Origin: Dermanyssus gallinae
Taxonomy: Eukaryota > Arthropoda > Arachnida > Mesostigmata > Dermanyssidae
Direction of reading: 5' to 3'
DNA: 64,000 nucleotides
Assembly (NCBI GenBank): GCA_003439945.1
Contig: QVRM01002192.1
Location: forward strand, 1,178,001-1,242,000
The notes under the pieces were generated by a model. The model was not told the origin of the DNA and did not search any database. It worked only from the letters and a program-made list of their open reading frames with translations. Numbering within the stretch: the stretch's first letter is position 1; the number at the start of each line of letters is the position of its first letter. The position numbers were made by a program, and so were the translations under genes. Of this stretch, positions 33,930 through 44,449 are shown piece by piece.

Positions 33930-36770
33930 GAGAACGGTGACAGAATACACACGAGTAACTTTGCCGGATCCTTCAGAAGAATCTGGCCCAAGCTTCACAC
34001 CTATGCAAAACCTAAGCGACTACACCAAACCCCCTGGGGCCCAACAAAGTAACATGTCACCAATGCGGCCAGACCTTTGCTAGGCGAGGCCTCCGTAGAC
34101 ATATCACAGTCAAAGATGGGGGCGGGGGCACTATACCACTTCATGACGAAGCCGCGAATGAAGTCAATCCCGACCTCACGGAGTGCATCCAGGCCTTTTT
34201 CAAACATGGGAAGCTGGTTCGCATTTTGCTCAAGGTGGTTAGGTTGTCGGTGGCTGACGCACTGTCAGAGGTGTGCTTAAAAGTTGCCTTGGACAACGAC
34301 GACGCCGCCTGGCTTGGACTTTTCTCCTTTGCCCCAGTTGTGCTAAGGTTACCGGTAGGCTGCAGAGATACACGCTCTTTGGCAGTAGTCATTAGGAAGA
34401 ATTTGGTGGAGTTCCGGCGCGGTGTTCGACTTACAGATTTGACTCTCCTGCTGACCGCGGGCGAGTCCGGTGGTAATGTTGAACGAAAACATTCACTCAC
34501 GCGAGCCGTGTCGGCCAGGATGTCAGACGGTGACGTGTCAGGGGCAGCCCGCCTTCTTCTGTCTGACGACGTTATAGTCGATGAACCAGCCGCAACAGCG
34601 TCGCTACGGGAAAAACACCCCCCCGCGCAACTGAACTTGTGTTGGCCGTCTCCTCCGCCCTTACAACTTTTACCTTCTTCTACTTCAATAAAGGATGTTC
34701 GCTATGCGGTGGGATCATTTTCAAAGAGCTCTGGCGCCGGTCTGGATTTTATCAGACCTCGACTTCTACAGGACCTTCTCTCACCGACTCTCGGCTGCTC
34801 ATCCGACGGACTTAGCAAGGCCCTCGCAAAAGTAATCGATCTACTGCGATGGGGAGCTCCGCATCCAGGGTGATGTCCCCTAATCTTCGGAGCGAGGCTG
34901 TTCGCACTAAAGAAGATGGACGGCTCGTTTAAACCTATTGCTTGTGCATCGGTACTACGCAGGATCGCAGCAAAATTGGCAGTGAGGGACTCTAAAGATG
35001 TTATTAGCCTAGCGGTTGGGCCTCACCAGTTGGGTTTCTCCACCAAGGGGGGTGCTGAAATAATGATACACGCTACAAGGGCTTTTATTGATTCTCGACT
35101 CGATCCATCTGTGCTAGTCAAGCTTGACTTTAAAAACGCGTTTAACACCGTCAGGAGGGATTACTTGTTAAAGGTGGTCGGAGATGAGGCCCCTTCCATT
35201 TATCATCAGGTGAAATTGGCTTACGGTAATTCATCGCACTTGGTCATGCCCTCGGCACTGCTCACTTCGGCTGTAGGGATTCAACAGGAAGATCCCCTTG
35301 CTCCCCCTCTGTTTTGTCTTGCCGTTAAAGACTTGGTTAACACACTTGAAAGTCCACTCAACCTTTGGTATTTGGACGACGGGGTCGTTGGAAGGAACAT
35401 AAGTACGGTCTGTGAAGACCTAAAGAAGATACTTAGTTTTGCCGCATGCAGCGGTCTGGAGCTGAACCCAATCAAGTGTGAGGTTCACATAATCGGCTCA
35501 GATACAGCTGATATCTCCGAAATACAGAATCTACTTCCAGGCTGCCGCGTAACAGACGATAATCTGGATCTACTTGGCGTACCCCTGTTTTCTCGCCAAC
35601 TTGGACCGACTATCGAACGCGGGAGAGAAAAACTCGAGATTGGTCTCAACCGTCTTCCCCAGCTGGGTGCTCACCGGGGGCTGTACCTTCTGCGTTCATG
35701 CTTCTCCGCATCGAGGCTGAACTACCTGTTCACGGGAGTCAATACTTCAGCCTTCCCGGATCTTTTGGAGGAAATTAACTCGAAGATGGGTTTTGCGCTG
35801 GAATCTATACTCAACTTGAAGTTGCAAAACGATTCCCTAGTTCAGGCCTTCTTACCCGTAGCCAAGGGTGGACTGGGCTTGCCTGAAGCAAATTCGCTTT
35901 CAGTCGCAGCACACATCGCCTCCCTGCATTCGGCGACTAGTGGCCTATGGGAACGAACAACCACGGCCGCTAGCAAAGCGAGGCTACATGCAGTCTCCTC
36001 GCCCGGTGCAGGTGCATGGCTGCACGCCCTCCCGAGCCCTCAGCTGGGTACCCTCCTAGACGATGAGTCTACACGAATACTTGTCGGGTTGAGGTTAGGA
36101 GCAGAGCTAGTCTCTCCACACCACTGCAAATGCGGTGACGAGGTCGACTCCCTAGGCCACCATGGGCTTTCCTGTCCGCAGAGTTCAGGCAGAATTGCAC
36201 GCCACTCGGCCTTGAACGAAACGTTTAGCAGAGCGCTGCGATCGGCAGGGTACCCATGCATCTTGGAGCCCCCTGGTTTAGTCCGAGACGATGGAAAGAG
36301 ACCTGATGGCATGACCCTGACTCCCTTTGAGCAGGGCCAAATGCTGGTGTGGGATGCAACCGTACCCGACTCTTTAGCCCCTTCAATGATCGGTGCGGGC
36401 GCAGTTCGCCCTGGACACGCGGTAGCCCTAGCGAAGCAGCCAAGTGCAGAAAGTATTCAGGCGTCTCTTACCCACACTTGTTCTCACCCCTTGCGTTTGA
36501 GACCTTGGGGGGGGGGGGGCTGGGCTGCTCACGAATAAACTGCTTAATGATGTCGGAAAAAGATTGGTACTCGCTACAGGAGACAAGAGGGCGGGCGAAT
36601 ACTTACTGCAACGTCTGTCATTAGATGTTCAAAGAGGGAATGCCGCCTCGATTAGAGGTACCCTGGCTAGGTGGACCAGCCCTAGCCTGGATCTAATGCT
36701 TTGAGTTACGCCCCAAGCGGGCTGTGCACATGTTCTTACATCACAATTGTATATCTTATACACATAAATA
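33930..36770 (+). mobile_element. RLE-type (R2-like) LINE, copy D, best-preserved reading frame
   Basis: Reads rightward: a C2H2 finger CHQCGQTFARRGLRRHI (34055-34105); a linker with VIRKNLVEFRRGVRLTDL; and reverse transcriptase with VLVKLDFKNAFNTVRRDYLL (~35120), VGIQQEDPLAPPLFCL (Glu where relatives have Gly) and the YLDD box in LWYLDDGVVGRN (~35370). Then come LGAHRGLYLLRSCFSASRL, a zinc-binding CKCGDEVDSLGHHGLSC (~36125), and the endonuclease RPDGMTLTPFEQG ... MLVWDATVPDSLAPSM. The C-terminus LDVQRGNAASIRGTLARW ends at TGA 36702-36704. Only a few defects are visible: a shift near 34040 at a C-run, one in-frame TGA (34871-34873), a shift near 36440, and a 13-G run (36507-36519) that shifts the frame back. 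A 540-codon stretch (34916-36538) is open. Confidence 0.92.
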
Positions 36771-36771
36771 A

Positions 36772-36824
36772 ATAATTATATATGTATATATGTGTATGTG
36801 TGTATATATAAATATATACGCATA

Positions 36825-36857
<33 letters not shown>

Positions 36858-36858
36858 G
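36772..36858. repeat. AT-rich junction of two LINE tails
   Basis: Plus-strand LINE D ends in ACACATAAATAAATAATTA, grading into TA/TG repeats (36779-36840). The T-run 36841-36858 is the poly-A of the minus-strand LINE to its right. Two LINE 3' tails therefore meet here. Confidence 0.85.
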
Positions 36859-37600
36859 CAATTGTGCTACGTTCAGTTATTAATCACCTTTGTTAGGTAT
36901 ATAGTCAAATATTACACATAAAAACACGGTCACTGAGCCAGCCTGGCCAGTGATTCAACTCTGAAGCACTCCCCCGCATGATATCTCTCACAAGCTCTCC
37001 CACATTTGTTACAGATACATTCTTCTGTCGGCTCATGGTACCCTTGAATTTTACAGAGAACATGGTGGAAGCCGTGCACTGCACAGCGTACTACCACACT
37101 GCGGTTAGTGCGATGTAGTCCCCTCCACGCATTGTTTGTCATTGCACCCGTACTAAAGAAGTCGGGGTCCACGTCTGACAATCTCTCCTCCCACTGACAG
37201 ATAAAATCCCTGTAGGCCTGTGTTTCCGGCCGGAACTGGCGTTGCAGGCCCTCTATGAAGAGCGGGGTACCGGAGAGTAGATAGACCAAACGATTGCGGC
37301 ACGACGTGTGGAGGCCGAGCACTCGCTTGAGAAAGGCGGGTTTCATTCGATCAAGCCTCGCGAGCTGGGCCACGCTCAAGTTCTCCCAGATAAGCTGGAT
37401 GCCGTAGGATGCCATAGACGCGATCGTAATGTTGAAAAGTCTAAGCGTCGTGTTGTGGGAGAGAAGCGTGGGTTTCTCAATTCCGACGCTTGCTACGAGG
37501 GCTTTTCTGACCCTCTCGGCGATGTGCTCAGTAAACGACGTACCGGAGGCCAAGATACGGAAAGCTGTTGACATACTCCAGTGGTGTGGAGCACAGCCGT
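36841..37600 (-). mobile_element. APE-type LINE, 3' end fragment with poly-A
   Basis: The minus-strand frame ending at 36930 encodes SGTSFTEHIAERVRKALVAS, RLDRMKPAFLKRVLGLHTSC, AVHGFHHVLCKIQGYHEPTE and the Cys-His cluster CICNKCGRACERYHAGEC. It is the same C-terminal part as 19322-20077 and 53529-56336. The frame has no stops. 5' truncated near 37600, with poly-A as plus-strand T-run at 36841-36858. The intact frame and tail suggest a fairly recent insertion. Confidence 0.87.
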
Positions 37601-37639
37601 AGCTCATCGCTCGCCGCGATAATATATTTATGTGCAACA

Positions 37640-38400
37640 ATTATTCTTTATGCGTTTATGAACTATTGGGAGAAAAATAGAGCTTATGAAATTTAGTAAC
37701 TAGCATTTACTAATAAGGCGCTTTCTATTCTATTTTATATTTTTATCAAATTTTGGTTCATTACTAGTCAACATACACTTAGTGCAAATTGATAAATTAG
37801 TCTTCTATAAATGTGGTTGCTGAACACATGTTATTGTTTTTGTAATACCATTTATTTCATTATGTGCCTAGAGCAGATGCAATGTAGGTCACAACGCTAT
37901 GACACCGCTTACTGTATCACACTGTTCACTCGTTAACATTATCATTCCATTTATTTCACTCATATGGAGTATACATATAACATTTATACTTACAACTTAC
38001 GTGAGATTTATTTAGTGAACATGATAACATGCTACATCAGTCCTACGTCCAAACTTCGCGTGGACCACCTGGACAAGGTTTGAAGTACCGCGGTAACGTT
38101 ACACGTTGTACAATATAATATAACCAATGACAATCTTTGCCGGAAGAATTCGCCAGCACGTGGCTCCCCTGTGGCTAATCTGGGACACTTATGTACCTTA
38201 GCAATAACTCCCTGAGTAATATAATCTAGGTTCCCTAAGGCCTCGAAAGCAAAGGTTTAGAACCCATTTGATTTGGAGTCTCCGATAAATCAACACTTCC
38301 GGCACTTATTTCTCCCCGCCCGCAAAACAGCACAACCACCCTATGTAGCGCCGTGACTGACCATTAAAAGTACTAGAGCGTCTTAAATTAATTAATGTGT
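37640..38400. other. No gene recognised
   Basis: AT-rich sequence without coding signature or clear repeat on either strand. Confidence 0.4.
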
Positions 38401-38405
38401 AATTT

Positions 38406-38446
38406 AGGGTGGGAGGGGTTATAAATATAATTACCCCTCCCACCCT
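38406..38446. repeat. GC-rich hairpin at LINE G boundary
   Basis: Arms AGGGTGGGAGGGGT (38406-38419) and ACCCCTCCCACCCT (38433-38446) are perfect 14-bp complements around an AT-only 13-nt loop. The right arm ends only a few bases before the point where LINE copy G homology begins. Confidence 0.9.
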
Positions 38447-39147
38447 CAAAGGCTATAAGGGTCATTCCGTCAGGTCGATGGAAGTTGTCTCGTTACAAAC
38501 CTGCAGGTTAGAGAATACAAGGGTAGCCAGAAAACCTCAATGCACGGGCCAGGGAATCTTTTGGAGCAGCGTGTGTCGTCTTACGGCCTAAACTGCGGAT
38601 ACAACATAAGCCATGGTAACTTAATGGCGAAACCTTCTTGCCACAGCTACACTCACTTCCCTCGAACAGTAAAATCCTGAGGCGAAAACCAACGCAACTC
38701 CTGACAACAAATATCTCTAAGAGAGTTTTAACAGAAGCACTTGGTAGGGCATTGAGCCAAGCACTAGTACAACTAGGTGAGACTGCTCGAAGGTGCTTTA
38801 TCCATCTTGTCTTGTGCTGAATCTATAAGATAGGCTTGACGTATATTTTCTATTAGCGCGGCCCAGCTTGTCTGCGAAATCAGGTCCTCAGAAGGAGGTG
38901 TTCCAGTGCGTGACTAAAAGACGTTCCTTGGAACCCCTTACTAAAGTACATAACCGTTCGACAGCCGGGAAGATATACTTGACGCTTTTTGCCCGGCACT
39001 AAACATTGACACGACCACTACAGGGACTTTAATTGCGGGCACGTAGCTGTTCTCGAAAAGATTTCTATTTTCCGTTAAGTTAGTCCCACGGAGCATGTGG
39101 TTTACCCGTGCTATCTTAAAACAGGAACTTAAAAGAAATAACTTTCT

Positions 39148-39407
39148 ATGTACATCCAGGAGACTCAAGGGACTTAAGAACGATTTTACCTCCTTAGCCC
39201 ACAAAATACCTGAAATTTCTTCCTGTCATCAAGAAGTGGCACGTAGTAGGGCTAGGCGAGTCATCTGGAAGAATGTGGGTTACCAGTCTGCCTGAGGAGT
39301 CTGATATTGATAATCCCGACTAAAAGAGTTTGCTTTTTGTGGGTTTAGGCTTCTGCATACTACAAGCTACAGTTATAGGGTCACCAGCTAAAACGCCACC
39401 ATACAAA
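39148..39407. repeat. 260-bp direct repeat, left copy
   Basis: By eye identical over 260 bp to 40245-40504. Both lie in LINE G reverse-transcriptase sequence and exactly bracket the 837-bp insert 39408-40244. Removing the insert and one repeat restores a continuous LINE G, so this looks like a very long target-site duplication. Confidence 0.93.
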
Positions 39408-40244
39408 GTAAGGAGTAACTATGACTCTCTTGTTCGGAACACCTCCGGCGGAGCGGTGCCTACCGCCGCGAAACCGGGGGTGCGAGGATAAGTGATAGTC
39501 ATAGGTACACGTGTCAGGCGCCTCCTCGTGGCGACCGCTGGAAACGGGTGCTTCGGCATGCCGGCTAAGATCTGACACACCCGGGAGTATCTATGACTCT
39601 CTTACCGGCCTGGTCTGCTGGTGCGCGACTTCCGCGCGCTGCGGGGACCTTCACGAGCCACTATGTAAGCTAGTCAGACGGTACAAACTCCCAAAACTGA
39701 CACTCCCGTGTTTTAACAACTAACCGGGGGGCAAGGCATACGATAGATTTGGGTGTCAACGAATTTATATTGTCATCCTGTCGTGGCCCATTCGAGGGCT
39801 GTTAAGGCTATTGCCAATACGGGGGGACCGTTCTGCACGAGGACCCCCGGGCCGGACGGTTAATGCCCCGAGTGACACTCGGTGGTACCGTTCCGGGACG
39901 CCTGCTGCCTTGGCTTAATAGGCAAAATGAAGAGCGAGTCGCCACATGAAGCGGACCACCGGTCGAGAGGACCGTCTGGCATAGTTTTTGCTATGTAACC
40001 CTGCCCTGGAGTGGTCGAGCACCCTGTAATGGGGGGTATTGTATATTCTGGGACGTAACGCGGAATCGCGAGGTGATTGAATCTGATCGGTACGGTGGAG
40101 TAGTGTGGCACCCCCACAGATACCTTCGATAGGGGGGAAGGGTGGGGGGTCTGTCGGCCTGTCTATTCGGGCGCGGCGGGCACTCCCGTGTTCTGTCCGC
40201 GCGAAAATCGCGGGCGGCGGGAGTGTAAGTATTTCTCTCTTTTG
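39408..40244 (+). mobile_element. GC-rich insert with 28S rDNA R2-target junctions (R2 5'-end-like)
   Basis: The insert starts with GTAA then GGAGTAACTATGACTCTCTT (39412-39431). This is the 28S rRNA gene sequence just before the R2 insertion site, where normal 28S continues AAGGTAGCC. Here it switches to unrelated GC-rich sequence. A second 28S block, GGGAGTATCTATGACTCTCTT (39583-39603, one mismatch), is again followed by a different GC-rich segment. A degenerate third (GGCGGGAGTGTAAGTAT...CTCTCTT, 40216-40241) closes the insert. The sequence between is far more GC-rich than its surroundings and has no long reading frame. I infer 5' UTR of an R2-type element copied with upstream 28S. It could hold an HDV-like ribozyme, which I did not fold. 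Confidence 0.6.
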
Positions 40245-40504
40245 ATGTACATCCAGGAGACTCAAGGGACTTAAGAACGATTTTACCTCCTTAGCCCACA
40301 AAATACCTGAAATTTCTTCCTGTCATCAAGAAGTGGCACGTAGTAGGGCTAGGCGAGTCATCTGGAAGAATGTGGGTTACCAGTCTGCCTGAGGAGTCTG
40401 ATATTGATAATCCCGACTAAAAGAGTTTGCTTTTTGTGGGTTTAGGCTTCTGCATACTACAAGCTACAGTTATAGGGTCACCAGCTAAAACGCCACCATA
40501 CAAA
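40245..40504. repeat. 260-bp direct repeat, right copy
   Basis: Partner of 39148-39407 with the same sequence and orientation. Its outer edge continues into LINE G coding sequence (FPLNVWHLYGG) without a break. Confidence 0.93.
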
Positions 40505-40759
40505 TGCCATACATTAAGTGGGAATTACACTCGGGTGAGTCTATTATTTTTTTAATGGCACAACAAAACAACAACCCAATAGGTCTTCCTGCTGCAAACC
40601 CGATTGTGAAATTATAGCGTAATCCACTACCAGCAGTTTAGTTGAATTTTGGTATGCCCATATAATGCAATGATTTAGATCAGGCGCATGCAGCACAAGA
40701 GCCCTTAGAAGGTAGTCACGTCGAACACTATTAAAAACATTGATACTTATTCTAGAGAG

Positions 40760-41650
40760 GCAGTGCGGCCATCTCTTCGTAAGGGCCAGACAGGCAGACG
40801 CATGACACTTCGTACACGCTTAAGGGTATAGTCGACAGATGCACTCTGTGTACTCCTCGCGGAAATTCGTATTCAAACAGAGCAGGTGATGATAGCCGTG
40901 AATTATGTAATACTATAGGCGTGGCGATTGTTATAGGTATGACCAGACCAGGGGGGGGAGGCACTCAAGATATTCAGTTCTCCAACCTTCCATTGGACTT
41001 CTTCAACTTTGTTTCCCCATTCCGAGACAAAGCTTTCAAATGGTTCAGTACTTCGTCTTCAACCTCAATCGAATTATCTCAACAGCCGGTGCACAGCCTG
41101 TCACTAGGTACACAAAGCGGTTCTTTAACTTCATTGACAAATAAAATACTCTTACGTACATTTGTAAAGCACCTTTCAAACAAACCAAAGTTTGCTACAG
41201 TGAAGTGTTTGCATACTAGGTTAAGATCACACATCAGCCTTGAAACAATCCTGAGGTGGAAGAGTGCCACTGCCGTCGGGACGAACAGTCGCCCAACGCC
41301 ATAGAGGTCGACCAGACTCTTCCGCCTTCGACGAGCTAGATCGGTTTTATAACAAATTTGCAGAAGATCTTGTTCCACGTCCATTCAGACTCTATATCGC
41401 TGTATAAGTTTGTGTCTCGTCTGTCATTGCCATGTTTGCTCTTAAATATCTATGCCAGGCTTCTGGCATTTGTCCCCTTTTTATGATCTTGTTGAAAATA
41501 TTGCAAAGATGCCCTGCCAAAAGTGGCTCAGACTGCACTTAGAACTCATAGTACACCTGGTCTGACCCGCACTCGAACCTGACTTACTTCTTCTACCTCA
41601 AATTGCCTGAATTCTTCTTAGCCATTTAGCGAGTCCGAAGCAGTGCTACC
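40760..41650 (-). mobile_element. APE-type LINE fragment, internally deleted
   Basis: Minus strand, same family as 53529-56336: SDQVYYEF...SEPLLAGHLCNIFN and IIKRGQMPEAWHRYL (~41590-41450), then a jump across the catalytic core to RKSLVDLYGVGRLF and VANFGLFERCF (~41330-41170). NRFVYLVTGCAPAVEIIRLR follows, and the Cys-His end with IHGYHHLLCLNTNFREEYTE (~40900-40800). Several frameshifts. It abuts LINE G at about 40750-40760, with both on the minus strand. Confidence 0.8.
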
Positions 41651-43555
41651 CGGGGCATCTTAAGGAAAAACAGCCGGTATTGACTTAGTTCGGGTTGTCT
41701 TCAGGGAAGACAGCCGGTATTGACTTAGTTTCGTGGTGGGTGAAACCAATGGGAAGCGCGATACACAAACCGTCTGGAGATATGACCTGGAAAAGTATCA
41801 TAAAGCTGTTAGGAGATCGCGATTATACAGACAACCGGTGAGTTTAACGAGGCCATCGTAGGCCATTGCCATTTTTTACTTTAGTGAGCAATTTTCCAAA
41901 AAAAAAGTTACGGGACTCTATATACAGGGCTTTAGTGGGAGATCCCCCAGGAAGGTTTCCGGAAGCTTATGTACTTAGAGGACCTGGTGCTCTAGGCCGG
42001 TTTCACTTACATTTTACATGCTCGATTTACAAAAGTTTGCCGCAGCCAACTCACGGAGGATGAATACAAAGAAGGGGTAGGCACGATTGTAGCTCGCACT
42101 GAGCGACGTGAGATTCCTGTAGCACTTTTTTGTTTTCATTTGGGCGTGACGTATTAATAGCAACATACCACAATACGTTGAGAAAAGAGTTTACAAAGGA
42201 CTACAATCATTTGACAGCATACTGTAACCATACAACCTCAAGCTTGATTTAAGGGTTGCCCAAAAAGTTTCTTTGAGTTGATTTAGTATTTTTGCTAAAA
42301 TAGGCGTTTCCTTCAAAAAACCGGAGTTTGGATGTAGAACTCCTTGCTGGTGGAAATCTCTAATTTGGCGTCAGTCACCTTGCTGGGCGCGCATGCCGCA
42401 TGCCGTATGGAGTCATCTTTAATCCAGGAAGTAGTGAAAGAATTCCATAGAAAGTCGAAAAGCTATCACTTTATGTCATTCAATGCATTTTCCATCAGAA
42501 CTTGGACTTTTTTAAAGCCTTGATCAAGATAGGGTTGTTTTTTCCAGCATATCCTGTACATTTAAGATCATACCATACAGTTTTGAACCTGAGGTAGTGG
42601 GCAGTAACATGGGTTTAGTGGATTTGTGAGTCCCTACCAAATCACTGATATCTGCTGTACCACGCATGATTAACGTGTGTTTGCCTAAACTCCTCTTCTG
42701 TGTTGGGATCGAGAGGGCCTATCATGCTAAAAGATATCAAGGCATGCTATTATTGTACCATAGGATGTTTATTTATACATTATACACAGCATATTTTTAA
42801 TACATAATAATCTTGCTATTATTTGTATCAGCCTAAGATGTCTACATGTCCGGGCTAGTAGATGTAAGAGGACATTTGTATCTGGTGCAAAACTGATTCA
42901 AAAGACACGTGGACGATCGGTGGAAGTCTGGATCTTACTCGGAATGCTTGTCCTAATATTGGAAAGAACAAAAGCAGTCAACGTGTGCATGCATGCTGCA
43001 ATTGCATGCAGCGTAAGTCATTGCAAGTCATTACTCATTGAAATTGATTACACGTATAGGTGGTGTAGACGGGTGCTTTTGTCATTCACCATCGACTGAA
43101 CAGCTGCTGCTCCAGAGACAGAAAGCTGCTTGTCGGTGTATACTTGTCAGGGCATCAGCGCAGTTTTTGTGAAAAGGGCCTGGGAGATTCTTTCCAACCT
43201 CAGTAAAGAATACCTGAAATATCTAGGGCGCTCTCTTCCATCTGAGTTAGCCCAGGGATTACTTCCGTGATTATTCTAATTGCACTATTGCAGCCTGAAG
43301 TGTGCTTCCTTAAATGGCTTCTGATTCTCCCTTTACAGCAACCCAAACCTGATGAGGAATGATAGCCCAATGATCCCTTTATTCATATTCATGCCATGGG
43401 TCTATTTGCGGTTTTTTAAGGGCGGTCAGGGAAGGCAAATACGCATGCTTTCATTGATTTGCGCTGTAGAAGAGTGGCAGGAAAGATAACGGTAGAGCAC
43501 CACTGAAAACTTATATATACTTCATCTTAACAGACGTCATTACATCATGGTCTCT
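41651..43555. other. No gene recognised; small repeats
   Basis: A 21-bp unit (ACAGCCGGTATTGACTTAGT plus one T) occurs twice, at 41670 and 41710. Near 42249-42268 GGTTGCCCAAAAAGTTTCTT resembles a mariner terminal repeat, without a partner. Near 42610-42645 GGGTTTAGTGGATTTGTGAG resembles the R1-like 3' end at 8190-8225. None supports a gene. Confidence 0.35.
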
Positions 43556-43559
43556 GATC

Positions 43560-43930
43560 AGTTCTTTCGACGCAAGGGGTGGCTACCGATGGTGTAATTG
43601 TAATCCGTGACCAAAATTAAGTATAAGGCACTCTGCCACCGATAGTTTTAGATCAAGCATGACGGACCACTTCAAGAACTCATTAACGGTATCCTGCAGT
43701 TTTCTGCAGTCCTCGGCGGAGACCATTCTGTCGTATATTTTGACATCATCCGCATAGATCGTATATTGCACGTTTTCGGAAATAATATTATTTAGCAAAT
43801 TGATGTAAGGGATAAACATTAGTGGCCCATGAATATTTCCTTGAGGGCAACCAGAGGTGGCTTTAGCCTCGAACCTTACGCGTCCATAGAATGCCCGCTC
43901 ACGTAGAAAGTAATTTATCCATGCAACTTG
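43560..43930 (-). mobile_element. Jockey/CR1-like LINE, catalytic-core fragment
   Basis: Minus strand: WINYFLRERAFYGRVRFEA, SGCPQGNIHGPLMF (the reverse-transcriptase PQG block) and NVQYTIYADDVKIYDRM with the YADD catalytic pair, then KLQDTVNEFLKWSVML and LKLSVAECLILNFG. It is open over ~120 codons. Both ends are truncated. It shares the YADD-xK-Y reading with 26240-27040. Confidence 0.82.
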
Positions 43931-44276
43931 CCGTTAGTAATATGATTATACATGTACACATTGATAAAAAGCCCTTGTTTAGAAAAAAAAATATTATTAT
44001 TTTTATTCTTGTTATTATTTAATTGAACCATTATTTCAATGTAATTAATCATTACCGGTGGGAACATGACAATTGGATTTCTGTGAACGTATATTATTAT
44101 TTGGACGACTCAGTGGGTTTCGTGTATTTGTATCGTGCTTAGTACTCCTGCTGGTTTTTAGCATTATAATGCTCTTCAAAACTGTAAAAGGTACTGCACC
44201 TGTTGCACTGAATGAGCTATTTATAGCATTCAGTTGCTCCATGACTCTTTATGACTGCCGAGCTCCCTCCGGGTGA

Positions 44277-44441
44277 ACCACCACCAACGAGCAGAGCACC
44301 AAAAACGGTGAAGCTCTATCCGCGGCTTGCCGATCTCTTCTCGAAGAGATTCAGGACTTTAAGAGCGCAGCAACCGTTGGCGCCGTGTTCATCAATCGCA
44401 GGCTGCTCTTCGATTCTGTATCAAAGACCGCTTTGCAATAA
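44277..44441 (+). CDS. Possible coding fragment, unknown
   Basis: A 54-codon open stretch after a stop (44274-44276) reads ...EALSAACRSLLEEIQDFKSA and AVFINRRLLFDSVSKTALQ, then TAA. Its residue composition looks protein-like, and a splice acceptor inside its first codons is possible, but I recognise no family and no partner exon. Another frame of the same stretch is also open, so this may be chance. Confidence 0.2.
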   Translation, partial: TTTNEQSTKNGEALSAACRSLLEEIQDFKSAATVGAVFINRRLLFDSVSKTALQ

Positions 44442-44449
44442 TTAAATAC

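Larger units (their letters stand above)
38450..40750 (-). mobile_element. RLE-type LINE, copy G, decayed, interrupted by insert
   Basis: Reading leftward: NVFNSVRRDYLLRALV (~40740); FPLNVWHLYGGVLAGDPITV, where the catalytic YLDD has become HLYG (~40510); then, after the insert at 39408-40244, LSLLDVHRKLFLLSSCFKIA and NHMLRGTNLT (~39150-39080). SAWLNALPSASVKTLLE and the zinc-binding CSCGKKVSPLSYHGLCC follow (~38700-38600), then ARALRFSGYPCIL and RPDGMT at 38455. The endonuclease C-terminus is missing. Many stops show an old copy. Confidence 0.85.

Noticed and set aside
39860..40301. Minus-strand ORFs of 85 and 128 codons in the GC-rich insert
   Set aside because: GC-rich DNA has few stops; no family resemblance, and they run across the insert/LINE junction.
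42249..42268. mariner terminal repeat
   Set aside because: Only one end resembles a mariner tip; no partner repeat and no transposase nearby.
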